In this document: piece after piece, positions 7,520 to 15,983 of the stretch
Layout: every line of letters begins with the position of its first letter
How positions within the stretch are numbered: the stretch's first letter is position 1
NCBI GenBank assembly: GCA_937903135.1
Contig: CALDAH010000022.1
Coordinates: 1-30,515 of the forward strand
Direction: 5' to 3'
Source of the DNA: an uncultured Alphaproteobacteria bacterium
Lineage (GTDB): Bacteria; Pseudomonadota; Alphaproteobacteria; Rs-D84
DNA: 30,515 bases
Made by a program: the position numbers and the translations under genes
The notes under the pieces: model-generated
Databases searched by the model: none
What the model was told of the DNA's origin: nothing
The model's input: the letters and a program-made list of their open reading frames with translations, nothing else

Positions 7520-8042
7520 AGAATTTAAGAATTTTATTAATCGCGGCAGTGCGATTGATATGGCGGTTGGTATAATCGTCGGTAGCGTTATGACAAGTGT
7601 CGTAAATTCGCTGGTAAAGGATATTATTATGCCGCCGATCGGGTTGCTGATAGGGGGGATTGATTTTTCGCAGTTCTTTGTTGTTCTGTCCGGGGGCGAA
7701 CCGGGTGTTCACTATAATACGGTTGAGGCAGCGCAGGCGGCCGGTGCTACGACTATGAATATCGGAATATTCTTAAATTCTGTGGTTAGTTTCCTGATAA
7801 CCATGTTTGCGATATTTTTGTTCGTTCGTACGGTTAATAAGCTGCGTGATAAAAAACCGGTTGATTCACGTACGTGTCCGTATTGCAAAACTACTATTAA
7901 TATCGCGGCGACGAAATGTCCTAATTGCTGCTCGGTGGTAAAACCGGTTGAGGTCGCGGCCGAAACAGAAAGCGAGCTTAAAAAAAGTATGAAAGACCTT
8001 AAAAAAATAGCAAGTTCAAAAATTAAAAAAATAACAAAATAA
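7497..8042 (+). CDS. mscL: Large-conductance mechanosensitive channel with C-terminal zinc ribbon
   Basis: MscL is a homopentameric inner-membrane channel that opens under membrane tension to protect against osmotic downshock. This 181-residue protein starts with the typical N-terminal helix and TM1 (KEFKNFINRGSAIDMAVGII, about 8-45). A periplasmic loop and TM2 (NSVVSFLITMFAIFLFV, 94-110) follow. After the usual end it carries a treble-clef type zinc ribbon, CPYC (127-130) and CPNC (141-144), and a Lys-rich tail. Such ribbons occur in some MscL proteins, but they make it longer than the classical ~136 residues. AGGAGG at 7484-7490, just before the ATG, is one of the strongest ribosome binding sites in the window. 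It lies inside aroK and fixes the start. Confidence 0.95.
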   Translation: MAKTSIFKEFKNFINRGSAIDMAVGIIVGSVMTSVVNSLVKDIIMPPIGLLIGGIDFSQFFVVLSGGEPGVHYNTVEAAQAAGATTMNIGIFLNSVVSFLITMFAIFLFVRTVNKLRDKKPVDSRTCPYCKTTINIAATKCPNCCSVVKPVEVAAETESELKKSMKDLKKIASSKIKKITK

Positions 8043-8082
8043 CAAAGCGTTAAAAAACGTTGCTAATAAAATAGATAAGCAT

Positions 8083-8112
8083 AAAAAAGCAGGGCGTAGT
8101 TCCTGCTTTTTT
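8083..8112 (+). terminator. Intrinsic terminator after mscL
   Basis: Stem GCAGG (8089-8093)/CCTGC (8102-8106), extended by the flanking A-run and T-run, with an 8-base loop and six T. Confidence 0.85.
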
Positions 8113-9680
8113 AACGCTTTTTTCGGGATAAAATGTGGCGGCGTTGGCCCAAAATGTGCGGTCGCACGGGGCTTTTTTTAATATAGGTGCGGGCGGTTGC
8201 TGGGCGGCGGAAAAGATCGCGGGCGTTTAATGTCGGGTGCGGCGGCGATCGCGGCGGTGCGTAACAATTTATAGATGTTGGGCGGTTTATGGGCGCGGTG
8301 AAACTTTTGCGGGGTATAATTCTGCGGCGCGGCGCGAATGTGGTAATGAATGAGTGGGTGTCGGGTGCTGGTTGGTGGCCGCGCGGATAAAAAAATATTT
8401 TATTTATAATGTGGTGGGGTGCGCAGAATGATGGCGCATAATATATATTATGTATAGTTTGGTGTTAATTTATGGCGGAAGTCCGGGGTTTTTAAAAAAA
8501 TAATTTTTTATAATTTATATTATTTTTTATTCTTTTTTTATGGTGTTTATATATGTGTGGTTGTTATGGTGTGTTTGTTGGGCGGCCGTGGCCTGTGGGG
8601 TGTCCTTATGGTGCAGATGATTGAAATCGTGTGGTGATTTTGGCTTTTTGTGCATCTGGGCGTTGGTTCGGCTTTGTGGACACTGTGCCTGTGGGGTTCT
8701 CTGTGGCGCAGTTGATTGAAATCGCGTGGTGATTTTGGGCTTTTGTGCGTCTGGGTGTTGTTTCGGTGTTTGTGAACGGCCGTTCCTGTGGGATTCTCTG
8801 TGGCGCGGTTGATTTAAATTGTGTGGTGATTTTGCGTCTTTATGCGTCCTGGTGGCGATTGGTTTAATTTGGTTTAATTATGCCTGTGGGCGCCTGGATT
8901 AATAACGCGTCGGATTCAATTTGGATTTATCCGTCCAATTGTGGGATCGTGATAAGCAAATATTTTTGGCGCGCGATGTGTTTGAGCTGTGTTGTTGGAC
9001 TGTCGGCTGTATGGGCGCGATGCTGGGGTTTATATATGATGTTTTTGGTCTTCGTGCGTCCTGGCGGCGGTGTTGTGTGTGGTGCGATTGGATTGTTAGG
9101 CAAATTGGTTTTATGAATACTGGTTTTCGTGTTTTCCTGTTTTAATTGGGCTGTGTGCGGTTATTTATGGTCGCCGGTGGCGGCTGCGATTTTCGTTTGT
9201 GTTACGTGGTGATTTTTTCGTGTTTTTATATTAATAAATTACATTTAATTATTAAAATATTATTTTGATATCAGATTTATAATTCAATTTTATTGTTTGA
9301 ATTGTTTTTAATTATTTTTTATGTGTTTTAAGCCATATTTTCCCATAGAAATACCGTTTTTGGGGACGCTGGTGCGCTATATCGGTGGATGTGCCCTGCT
9401 TTGCGGGCGTTTTTTATTAAAAAAGAATAAAAACGGCCGGGAATTTAGTTGTTTTTCGCGGCGATTTTCATGTTAATAGTAAAAATTCATTAATTAAATT
9501 AATTAATTGTTTTTATTTTATATTTTTTAATTTTTTAAAATTGATTTTTGGGTATTTAATTGGCGAAAAACGGTCATTTTCAGGGCGGGAAAATGCGTGA
9601 TATAGAATGTGATATAAAATTCTTGAATTTACAATGCTTTGATATTACTATTATATAATATTATTAAATAGGATTTAAAA
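8113..9680. other. Long G/T-rich region without a credible gene
   Basis: This stretch of about 1.57 kb lies between the mscL terminator and leuS. The plus strand is strongly enriched in G and T, and toward 9200-9680 becomes very A/T-rich. The open frames present (longest 78 codons at 8880-9116) have no ribosome binding site and no protein-like pattern. The centre holds a degenerate tandem repeat (8591-8891). The 3' end carries TATAAT (9654-9659) and AGGA (9670-9673) for leuS. I find no recognisable tRNA, tmRNA, RNase P or SRP RNA. It could be a decayed gene, an unknown non-coding RNA locus or a regulatory array. Confidence 0.6.
8591..8891 (+). repeat. Degenerate ~97 bp tandem repeat
   Basis: Units start with GCCTGTGGGG or a close variant at 8591, 8687, 8784 and, as a truncated fourth, 8882, giving periods of 96, 97 and 98 bases. 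Each of the first three contains the core GTGGTGATTTTG followed by a TTTTGTGCGTCTGGG-like block. The core lies in a small potential hairpin AAATC-N7-GATTT, with T replacing C in unit 3, where G-U pairing is kept. A lone CGTGGTGATTTT also occurs near 9206. The period is not a multiple of three, which argues against a coding repeat. Confidence 0.7.
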
Positions 9681-12080
9681 ATGGCAGATAATATCCAACA
9701 AATTCATAATCGCGAGAAAAAATGGCAGGAACGCTGGATGAAATCCGGTGCGTTTACGCCTAAAAACGACGGAAGTAAAAAGCCCTTTTATATGTTGGCC
9801 GAATTTCCGTTCCCATCCGGGACGGGGCTGCACGGCGGGCATATGTTAAATTATACCGGCTGCGATGTTATGGCGCGTTTTCAGCGTATGCGCGGATATG
9901 ATGTTCTGTTCCCGCTGGGATTTGATTCATTGGGGATTTCTGCGGAAAATTATGCGACCAAAATCGGCCGTCACCCGTCGGTCGTGGTTAAAGAATTGGC
10001 GGAAAAGTTTACTAAAAATATGATTGATATGGGCTGGTCAATTGATCTGAATGCCCAGGTTGCCACATCTGATCCGGAATTTATTAAATGGACGCAATGG
10101 ATGTTTATTCAATTCTTTCGCGCGGGATTGGCGTATAAATCAATGCTGCCGATGAATTGGTGTCCGTGTTGCCGAACGACACTTACCAACGAAGAGCTGG
10201 AGGATGGTAAGTGCAATCGCTGTCATGGCGAGGTAGAGGTTCGCGAAAAAATGCAGTGGAATCTGGCGATTACTAAATATGCCGAACGTTTGCTGGATGA
10301 TTTAGCAATTGTTGATTATCCGGAAAAGGTTAAGCGTGATCAGATTAATTGGATCGGTAAATCCCAAGGGGCGGATGTTGATTTTGCCGTGGATAATGAC
10401 GTTATGACCGTTTATACGACCCGGCCGGATACTATATTTGGCGTTACGTTTTGTGCAATCGCGCCGGAACATAAGCTGTTGGCAAAATGGCTGGACGAGG
10501 GACGGATTACAAACGCCGACGAGGTACGGCAATATACTAAGCAATCTGCGGCAAAGTCTGAATTTGATCGCACCGATGTAACAAAGGAAAAAACCGGCGT
10601 AAAGCTGGGCGGGATTATGGCGACTAATCCGTTTACGGGGGATAAAATACCGGTATTTGTTGCGGATTATGTTTTGGTAAATTATGCACACGGGACGATT
10701 ATGGCCGTGCCTGCACACGATACGCGTGATTATGATTTCGCTAAGAAATTCAATCTGCCGATTATCCCGGTAATTGCCGGCGGTGATATATCCTGCGGCG
10801 CCTGGGAAGAAGATGGCGCGCATATTAATTCAGGGTTTATGGATGGCATGGAAAAAAGTGCCGCGATTGATGCCGCGATAAAATACGGCCAAGAGCATGG
10901 ATTTGCCCGGCCAAAGGTTCGTTTCCGTATGGGGGACTGGGGATTTTCGCGCCAAATGTATTGGGGTGAACCGATCCCGTTGGTGTATTGCGAAAAATGC
11001 GGCTGGGTGCCGGTATCTGAATCCGAACTGCCGTTAATGCAGCCGTATATGGATGATTTTCGCCCCACCCCGGATGGTGAATCACCGTTGGCGCGTGCCA
11101 CCGATTGGGTAAATACCACATGTCCGTGCTGTGGTGCGCCGGCGCGTCGTGAAACGGATACTATGCCCCAGTGGGCCGGATCGTCATGGTATTATATGAG
11201 ATATCTTGATCCGCGTAATAATAATACATTTTGTTCGACCGAACAGCAGGAAAAGTGGATGCCAGTAAGTCACTATAATGGTGGAAACGAGCATAATACC
11301 CGCCATTTGATTTATTCGCGTTTCTGGCATAAGGCTTTGTTTGATTTAGGGCACGTTAATACGCCCGAGCCGTATAAAAAAAGAACCACAAACGGTCTGT
11401 TAATGGGATCTGATGGGAAAAAGATGTCAAAGTCGGCCGGGAATGGATTCCAGGTTGATGAAAAGGTCGCAGAAATCGGCGCAGATGCGGCCCGAACCGC
11501 TGTTTTATCGCTGGGACCGTGGGATTCAAATGTTAATTGGTCCGAAGGGGCGTTGGCCGGCGTTCAGAGATTTTTAAAACGCGTTGAAAATATGTCGGAT
11601 AATTTAACCGATGACGCTATGACGGCCGAAGAGGAACGGGTTGTCCATCAGTTAATTGCGGACGTTACAGAACGTATTGAAAATATGCGGTTTAATACTG
11701 CAATATCTGCAATGATGGAGTTTATTAATGCGTTCCCGGGTAAAATGCCCCGCCCTGCGTATGCGGTGTTGGTTCAGATGTTAAGTCCATTTGCCCCGCA
11801 TTTGGCCGAAGAAATGTGGGAAAAGCTGGGGAATTCAGATATGTTGGTTTTTGCACCATGGCCCGATTTTGACCCGGGTAAGTTGGTAAAAACAGATATG
11901 ACCATCGTCGCGAGTATAAACGGGCGTCGTGGGGCGGAATTTGTTGTCCCCGTTGAGATCGGCGAGGCGGAATTAGTCGCGGCGGCGAAAAAAGCGATAG
12001 AGTCAAAACTGGCCGGGTGCGAGATTATAAAAACGATTGTCGTGGCGAATAAGTTGGTAAATTTTGTTGTAAAGAAATAA
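9681..12080 (+). CDS. leuS: Leucyl-tRNA synthetase
   Basis: Class I synthetase that charges tRNA-Leu; 799 residues, slightly shorter than the usual 820-880. The nucleotide-binding signature is FPSGTGLHGGHM, with HGGH at 51-54 in place of HIGH. KMSKS is at 581-585 in GSDGKKMSKSAGNG. A zinc knuckle CPCC...CNRC follows the first half of the Rossmann fold (about 158-180). The CP1 editing domain contains TTRPDTIFGVTF and AHDTRDYDFA. A second Cys pair, CEKC, is at about 437-440. AGGA 7 bases before the ATG fixes the start. No neighbour is cotranscribed: the region upstream is non-coding and a strong terminator follows. Confidence 0.97.
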   Translation: MADNIQQIHNREKKWQERWMKSGAFTPKNDGSKKPFYMLAEFPFPSGTGLHGGHMLNYTGCDVMARFQRMRGYDVLFPLGFDSLGISAENYATKIGRHPSVVVKELAEKFTKNMIDMGWSIDLNAQVATSDPEFIKWTQWMFIQFFRAGLAYKSMLPMNWCPCCRTTLTNEELEDGKCNRCHGEVEVREKMQWNLAITKYAERLLDDLAIVDYPEKVKRDQINWIGKSQGADVDFAVDNDVMTVYTTRPDTIFGVTFCAIAPEHKLLAKWLDEGRITNADEVRQYTKQSAAKSEFDRTDVTKEKTGVKLGGIMATNPFTGDKIPVFVADYVLVNYAHGTIMAVPAHDTRDYDFAKKFNLPIIPVIAGGDISCGAWEEDGAHINSGFMDGMEKSAAIDAAIKYGQEHGFARPKVRFRMGDWGFSRQMYWGEPIPLVYCEKCGWVPVSESELPLMQPYMDDFRPTPDGESPLARATDWVNTTCPCCGAPARRETDTMPQWAGSSWYYMRYLDPRNNNTFCSTEQQEKWMPVSHYNGGNEHNTRHLIYSRFWHKALFDLGHVNTPEPYKKRTTNGLLMGSDGKKMSKSAGNGFQVDEKVAEIGADAARTAVLSLGPWDSNVNWSEGALAGVQRFLKRVENMSDNLTDDAMTAEEERVVHQLIADVTERIENMRFNTAISAMMEFINAFPGKMPRPAYAVLVQMLSPFAPHLAEEMWEKLGNSDMLVFAPWPDFDPGKLVKTDMTIVASINGRRGAEFVVPVEIGEAELVAAAKKAIESKLAGCEIIKTIVVANKLVNFVVKK

Positions 12081-12094
12081 TTGCCGACGCATAA

Positions 12095-12122
12095 AAAAAA
12101 TCCCCGTTTTCGGGGATTTTTT
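12095..12122. terminator. Bidirectional terminator between leuS and the convergent Cys-rich gene
   Basis: Perfect 12 bp stem AAAAAATCCCCG (12095-12106)/CGGGGATTTTTT (12111-12122) with a TTTT loop. It overlaps the stop codon of the minus-strand gene by two bases. Confidence 0.92.
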
Positions 12123-12723
12123 AATTTGAATAATAGCATGTGGATGAAAATGAATATTTCCCGCTGGTATCGGTGTATTCGGTATTTGCGGGCACATAGC
12201 ATTTTGTAACACTGGTCGCGCCGGCCGCTGATGTTCCGGGCGTTGGGCATTTAACGCACGATGATCCGGATGCATAATATCCCGCATTGCATTTAAATGT
12301 TTTGTTATTATCCAGCGGACATGTGGCATTTGACGGGCATTCGTGGCATTGAGAAAAAATGCTGGTCGGATTCCCATAATATCCAGCCTCGCATTTATAC
12401 GTTGCGCGCGACGAATCAATTTCGCAGCTGCAGCTCATAGATGTAGCGGTGCAGGTTCGTCTTACAGCCTTAGGGGTGTATGCAATTACGTGAGTTATAG
12501 TGGTGGAAGTCGTGCTGGTGCAGTTTTTACATGCGCTGGTCGGGGTGTTCATATAACAGCTATCGTCAATGTTGGCGTTTGCTCCTGGTGTCATGCAGTT
12601 TTCGTCCAGGTCCGAGAATATGGTACACATGGGTCGCTCCGCATCAATACCCAGGCTGAATGCGGCGCTGGCATTTAAGATTCCCGCTGCTATTACCGTT
12701 GTTATTACAAATATATTTTTCAT
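12121..12723 (-). CDS. Cys-rich secreted protein, EGF/TSP-like repeats
   Basis: This 200-residue protein has a signal peptide (about 1-21, MKNIFVITTVIAAGILNAS then AA). The mature chain has about 20 Cys, including the repeated patterns YKCEAGYYGNPTS and FKCNAGYYASGSSCVKCP, which resemble EGF or GCC2/GCC3-type repeats. It ends in KCYVPANTEYTDTSGKYSF followed by STCYYSN, the family signature shared with the proteins at 5158 and 13034. Surface or periplasmic location is inferred; the function is unknown. The ATG at 12723 was chosen because the signal peptide begins there and AAGGGGAC lies just upstream. An in-frame upstream extension lacks both features. It is transcribed through leader copy 2, whose terminator has only a short T-tract. 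Confidence 0.8.
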   Translation of the reverse strand: MKNIFVITTVIAAGILNASAAFSLGIDAERPMCTIFSDLDENCMTPGANANIDDSCYMNTPTSACKNCTSTTSTTITHVIAYTPKAVRRTCTATSMSCSCEIDSSRATYKCEAGYYGNPTSIFSQCHECPSNATCPLDNNKTFKCNAGYYASGSSCVKCPTPGTSAAGATSVTKCYVPANTEYTDTSGKYSFSSTCYYSN

Positions 12724-12754
12724 ATATGTCCCCTTTCCCCCGGTTTTTAAATAG

Positions 12755-12980
12755 AAAACCACCATAAATAAAGGTGGTCAGGAGGTTGAAGACAATCTTA
12801 CGAATTGTGTTGCGTATTTTATTCGCCATAAATATTATTCCGCAAACCCTCCTGACCTGGGATCAGGAGTTAATTATTTCGTCGTAATACACAAAAAACG
12901 CCACATAAGTGCGTCATAATATTATATTCCGACGCGTAAGCAGAGGTCTTCACACCTCATTGTTGAAAATATTCAACAAC
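12755..12980 (-). promoter_or_regulatory. Structured attenuator leader, copy 2
   Basis: Minus-strand homologue of the leader at 4900. The first hairpin is TTGTTGA/TCAACAA (12979-12973/12966-12960), where copies 1 and 3 have TTATCAG/CTGATAA. The second is GAGGT/ACCTC (12958-12954/12947-12943) with loop GTGAAG. The long stem is CGTCG/CGACG (12934-12930/12884-12880). Segment 1 is at 12869-12863. Segment 2, GGTCAGGAGG, is at 12857-12848, and segment 3, CCTCCTGACC, is at 12785-12776. The terminator stem is ACCACC/GGTGGT (12778-12773/12763-12758), but its T-tract is broken (TTTTCTATTT), so termination may be leakier than in copies 1 and 3. The leader frame starts with a real ATG here (about 12829) and runs past the gene start in another phase. 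Confidence 0.72.
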
Positions 12981-12986
12981 GAATAA

Positions 12987-13015
12987 ATTATATAGTTTTA
13001 AAAAAGCGAACACAA
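12987..13015 (-). promoter_or_regulatory. Promoter of leader copy 2
   Basis: Minus strand TTGTGT (13015-13010), a 17-base spacer and TATAAT (12992-12987). It lies in the short gap behind the upstream Cys-rich gene, so the two paralogues have separate promoters. Confidence 0.72.
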
Positions 13016-13033
13016 GAGAAATGTTTAGGGCCG

Positions 13034-13582
13034 CTATGGCGTATAATGGCAATCAGATGTAAATTGATACGTGCCCTTTTCGTCCGATATAGATGTCGAG
13101 GCGGCGATATAGCACGACGTTATATCACCATCGTTATACGGCGATTCCGATTTCCCAGGGATTAGCACAGTAGCGCCGGTTGACGCAATTGATGTTGTGC
13201 TGGGGCATAGGGAACATTTTTTGCCGTTAAGGTAATAACCCGAACTGCAGCGGTATTCGCACTTGCACGGTTCTAGGACGAGGGCGGCCTGTACTTGGTT
13301 ACATCTAACGCCCGGGGTTTGGCGGTCGGGTGCTGACCATTCTTTGTCGGGGCATTCGGTCGGGCACGAACATGTCGGGCATCCGCCCGGGGCGGCGCAC
13401 CTCATACACCCGCCGTTATTGTTATAAAAACAGCATATCTGACCATCGCGGCACGTGAGGCCCGTTGCCGGCCCTTCTATGCCGCCACCGCCAATTCCGC
13501 CGATCCCGGTGCTAAGGGCGAATGCGGTATGGCAGCATATCCCGAACGGCAGGCAGCAGATAAACGATATTAAATTTTTCAT
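13034..13582 (-). CDS. Cys-rich secreted protein, third paralogue
   Basis: This 182-residue protein has a signal peptide (about 1-22, ending CCHTAFA). A Gly-rich stretch (GIGGIGGGGIEGP) follows, then many Cys in close pairs, such as CRDGQICCFYNNNGGCMRC and CPTCSCPTECP. It also contains CSSGYYLNGKKCSLCP. The C-terminal signature is SCYIAASTSISDEKGTYQF followed by TSDCHYTP, matching the other two paralogues. The start is fixed by CAGGAG 7 bases upstream. The upstream leader frame ends with a TGA that overlaps this ATG (ATGA), so translational coupling to a leader peptide is possible. The role is unknown; a disulfide-rich extracytoplasmic protein is the safest description. Confidence 0.8.
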   Translation of the reverse strand: MKNLISFICCLPFGICCHTAFALSTGIGGIGGGGIEGPATGLTCRDGQICCFYNNNGGCMRCAAPGGCPTCSCPTECPDKEWSAPDRQTPGVRCNQVQAALVLEPCKCEYRCSSGYYLNGKKCSLCPSTTSIASTGATVLIPGKSESPYNDGDITSCYIAASTSISDEKGTYQFTSDCHYTP

Positions 13583-13605
13583 TTCAATCTCCTGAATATT
13601 TTTAT

Positions 13606-13840
13606 AAAAAAACCACCGTAAATTGAGGTGGTCAGGAGGTTGAGAACAATTGTTGGAATTGTGTTACGTATTTTATTCCCCAAAGAAATATTATTCCGCA
13701 AGCCCTCCTGACCCCGGGTTCAGGAGTTTGTTTTTCGTCGCAATAGTAATTATTAAAAACAGCGCAAACACGCGCCATATGTAACCATTCCGACGCCAAC
13801 ACAGAGGTTCTCACACCCCATTATCAGAATACCTGATAAC
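13606..13840 (-). promoter_or_regulatory. Structured attenuator leader, copy 3
   Basis: Nearly identical to copy 1. Hairpin TTATCAG/CTGATAA is at 13839-13833/13827-13821. GGGGT/ACCTC is at 13819-13815/13808-13804 with loop GTGAGA. The long stem CGTCG/CGACG is at 13795-13791/13740-13736. Segment 1 is at 13726-13720, segment 2 (GGTCAGGAGG) at 13713-13704 and segment 3 (CCTCCTGACC) at 13639-13630. The terminator ACCACC/GGTGGT (13632-13627/13617-13612) is followed by seven T. The leader frame codes for the same peptide pattern as the other copies (NKIRNTI...LNLLTTSIYGGF) and stops on the TGA overlapping the gene start. Confidence 0.75.
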
Positions 13841-13846
13841 GCACTG

Positions 13847-13875
13847 ATTATATAATTTTTTATAGTTTAATACAA
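13847..13875 (-). promoter_or_regulatory. Promoter of leader copy 3
   Basis: Minus strand TTGTAT (13875-13870), a 17-base spacer and TATAAT (13852-13847). As for copy 1, the -35 box directly follows the T-tract of an upstream terminator. Confidence 0.75.
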
Positions 13876-13876
13876 G

Positions 13877-13903
13877 AAAAAACGCCCATTTAATTCGGGC
13901 GTT
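13877..13903 (-). terminator. Intrinsic terminator after rpiB
   Basis: Minus-strand stem AACGCCC (13903-13897)/GGGCGTT (13887-13881) with a 9-base loop and six T. It ends the bactofilin-rpiB operon five bases beyond its last stop codon. Confidence 0.9.
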
Positions 13904-13907
13904 TGCG

Positions 13908-14354
13908 TTATGATATTTTTTCAATTCTGCGAATTCTGCGTTCGCTGTTATCAAACGGGCTTTCCAGGAACGACTGAACGCATAGGAATGCGACTTCTAT
14001 GTCAATGTCGTCGGCGGCCAATGCTAAAACATTAATATCGTCGTGGTATCTGTCGTCGCGCGCCTGGGTTGGATTATCACAACGTGATGCACGGATATGG
14101 CGGTATCTGTTCGCGGCAATTAAAACCCCCGCCCCTGTTCCGCATATTATTATCCCACGGGATTTTTCATCCGACGCCATCGCATCCGCCAATTCGGCCG
14201 CAACATCGGGATAGTCCGCAGATGTATTCGGATCATCCACCCCAAGGTTAATAACGTTATATCCGGCGGCGTTTAGCATTTCAATTAAATATAATTTTAA
14301 ACCTACCCCGCGATGATCGGCGGCGATATATACCTTTGATACGGTTTTATTCAT
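13908..14354 (-). CDS. rpiB: Ribose-5-phosphate isomerase B
   Basis: RpiB/LacA-family isomerase that interconverts ribose-5-phosphate and ribulose-5-phosphate in the pentose phosphate pathway; 148 residues, the normal length. The substrate motif AADHRG is at residues 11-16. The catalytic Cys lies in the conserved ICGTGAGVLIAANRYRHIRA segment. RYHDDINVLAL corresponds to the family motif RxHNDANVLALG, with Asp and Ile replacing Asn and Ala. The ATG overlaps the bactofilin stop (ATGA), with AAGGA 9 bases upstream. An in-frame ATG 11 codons upstream was rejected because it lies inside bactofilin and precedes no conserved sequence. Confidence 0.93.
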   Translation of the reverse strand: MNKTVSKVYIAADHRGVGLKLYLIEMLNAAGYNVINLGVDDPNTSADYPDVAAELADAMASDEKSRGIIICGTGAGVLIAANRYRHIRASRCDNPTQARDDRYHDDINVLALAADDIDIEVAFLCVQSFLESPFDNSERRIRRIEKIS

Positions 14355-14701
14355 TTTTCCTTGTCCTTTCGTTTTGATAATTTGCATTCCAGGCCAGTAT
14401 TGCCGGTTATATTTAGTGTATGGTATGAAAGTATCCCGGTCATCTGGGCCGCACTGAACATATTCGCGATATTTACAGTTGCCGGGCCGTCCAGTGTCCC
14501 GTGCAGGAACAGATTTGCGGCCGTTATTTTGCCAACAACTTTGCCGCCACGCCCGATTACAACCGTATCGGCGGTAATATTACCAACGATATGCCCGTGA
14601 ATTTGAACGGTATGATCGGTTTTAATATCCCCGGTAAGTTTACAGCCTGCGCCGATAATTGTTGGTGACTGTTTTTCTTTTGCGTTTGTAAATGCCAGCA
14701 T
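14351..14701 (-). CDS. Bactofilin
   Basis: Bactofilins are small cytoskeletal proteins that form membrane-associated beta-helical filaments and position cell-wall enzymes. This 116-residue protein has the family core: TIIGAGCKLTGDIKTDHTVQ and IHGHIVGNITADTVVIGRGG, then GKVVGKITAANLFLHGTLDG, each turn ending in the short Gly/hydrophobic pattern of a right-handed beta-helix. A charged tail (KRKDKEK) follows. It lies four bases after an M23 peptidase gene. The same neighbourhood is known from other proteobacteria, where the bactofilin and the peptidase together shape the cell or its stalk (LmdC/BacA and Csd1/CcmA systems). A similar morphogenetic role is inferred here. Confidence 0.93.
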   Translation of the reverse strand: MLAFTNAKEKQSPTIIGAGCKLTGDIKTDHTVQIHGHIVGNITADTVVIGRGGKVVGKITAANLFLHGTLDGPATVNIANMFSAAQMTGILSYHTLNITGNTGLECKLSKRKDKEK

Positions 14702-14705
14702 TTTA

Positions 14706-15983
14706 TTATTCCTTTACAAATTTAGTTGGGTCAAACGGTACGCCTTTGTATCTGATTTCATAATGCAGATGCGGGCCGGTTGATCGTCCCGATGATCCGC
14801 CAAGTCCAACGACTGTGCCGGGACGAACCCAGTCGCCGCGCGATACCGTTATCTGGGACAGATGCGCGTAGAGTGTTGAAAATCCCAGGCCGTGATCAAC
14901 CTCAACCGTTGTGCCGTATCCAACGCGTTCGCCGGCGGATACAACGCGGCCGGGGGCAACGGCCATTAGCTCGGTCCCGATTTTCCCGGCAAAGTCAATA
15001 CCACGATGCCGTTTAGGTTTGCCGGTAAACGGATCTTTGCGCATGCCATAGTTAGATGTTACCCGAACCTTGGCGACCGGTGCGCCAAGTGGTAAAATGT
15101 TATTTAACCGCGTTAGCCCGTGCCATAGTTCCAGGCTATCGGCCAGTTTTTGGTATTTTTCATCCAACGTTTTATCTATTTCCATCGGGGAAAACGCCGC
15201 CCCTACGAGTGGGTTGGAATACTTATTAGCCTTTTGAATCAGGTTCTTTTCAGACAGTCCCAATGAAACAATTGCCGTGTTAATCTTTTTAATCTTTTTA
15301 TGCAGATCCTCTGTGCTATCCGCCGCAAGCTTTGATACGGTATCAACAATCTGGTTATCTGCATCGGCAATATTCATCATTGATTCAATAATCTGGGCGT
15401 TACGTTTTTTAAGCTCTGTGTTTTCTGCCCGCGTTAATTCGTATTCAGCCGATAGCTCGGATAGTTTAGTATATTCAGGTGCAAAGTCTTCGTCGGTAAA
15501 CATTTCCGTAATACGCGTCCGGAGGAAATCCAGTTCGCCCCAGGTTTTTATACGGCTGTTCATTAGTTTTTCTTTTTGATCATCCGGCAGTTTTTTCGTA
15601 TTTAAGATTTTATCATCTATTACATTTAAATTACGCGCCAGTTCGTTATATTTCGCTAAATACGTCTGCAGATCACTCATCTGGCGGGCATGGGTTGCGC
15701 GTGATTCTTCCAGTTGCTGGGTGCGTTTTTGCAACAGTGGCCGGTGGTATACAAACACATACGTTGACCATGCCGCCCATATAATTAACCCTATCATGCC
15801 GCAAAATTTTGTAAAACGCCAAAAACTACTCTGACGAAATGTATAAACATTCCCGCGCGGGGTGTCCATAACTGTGAACTCACGCGGGGGGAATAACCGT
15901 ACGATTATACGCCATATTGCGCGAACCGGTGACGTTATAAACGCCCAGAGTGATGTAAAATATCGTGTTATAAAATTAATCAT
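14706..15983 (-). CDS. M23 family (LytM-type) cell-wall endopeptidase with membrane anchor and coiled coil
   Basis: This 425-residue protein has an N-terminal cytoplasmic part (1-56), one transmembrane helix (about 58-79) and a long predicted coiled-coil region (about 82-250). The C-terminal LytM domain starts at about 300. The zinc ligands are visible: His326 and Asp330 in RHRGIDF, and His407 in HLHY (405-408). His374 lies in LYAHLS. The domain should cut peptidoglycan cross-bridges in the periplasm. The start overlaps the stop of the upstream methyltransferase (ATGA), and bactofilin begins four bases after the end. The anchor and bactofilin linkage match LmdC-like peptidases that bactofilins place at defined cell sites. 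Confidence 0.92.
   Translation of the reverse strand: MINFITRYFTSLWAFITSPVRAIWRIIVRLFPPREFTVMDTPRGNVYTFRQSSFWRFTKFCGMIGLIIWAAWSTYVFVYHRPLLQKRTQQLEESRATHARQMSDLQTYLAKYNELARNLNVIDDKILNTKKLPDDQKEKLMNSRIKTWGELDFLRTRITEMFTDEDFAPEYTKLSELSAEYELTRAENTELKKRNAQIIESMMNIADADNQIVDTVSKLAADSTEDLHKKIKKINTAIVSLGLSEKNLIQKANKYSNPLVGAAFSPMEIDKTLDEKYQKLADSLELWHGLTRLNNILPLGAPVAKVRVTSNYGMRKDPFTGKPKRHRGIDFAGKIGTELMAVAPGRVVSAGERVGYGTTVEVDHGLGFSTLYAHLSQITVSRGDWVRPGTVVGLGGSSGRSTGPHLHYEIRYKGVPFDPTKFVKE

Noticed and set aside
8472..8494. GGCGGAAGTCCGGGG, resembling the P4 region of RNase P RNA
   Set aside because: The match is partial, and neither the downstream conserved segments nor the closing P4 strand could be found.
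8880..9145. Open frames of 74-78 codons in the G/T-rich gap
   Set aside because: No ribosome binding site, unlikely Trp/Cys-rich composition and overlapping frames of similar length; they come from the scarcity of A-containing stops in G/T-rich DNA.
8113..9680. Replication origin
   Set aside because: No cluster of DnaA boxes is visible, and the neighbours (mscL, leuS) are not typical origin genes; the A/T-rich end alone is not enough.
13632..13814. 60-codon frame inside leader copy 3
   Set aside because: Its frame is not the one conserved among the leader copies and it runs through the paired segments; the conserved leader frame is reported instead.
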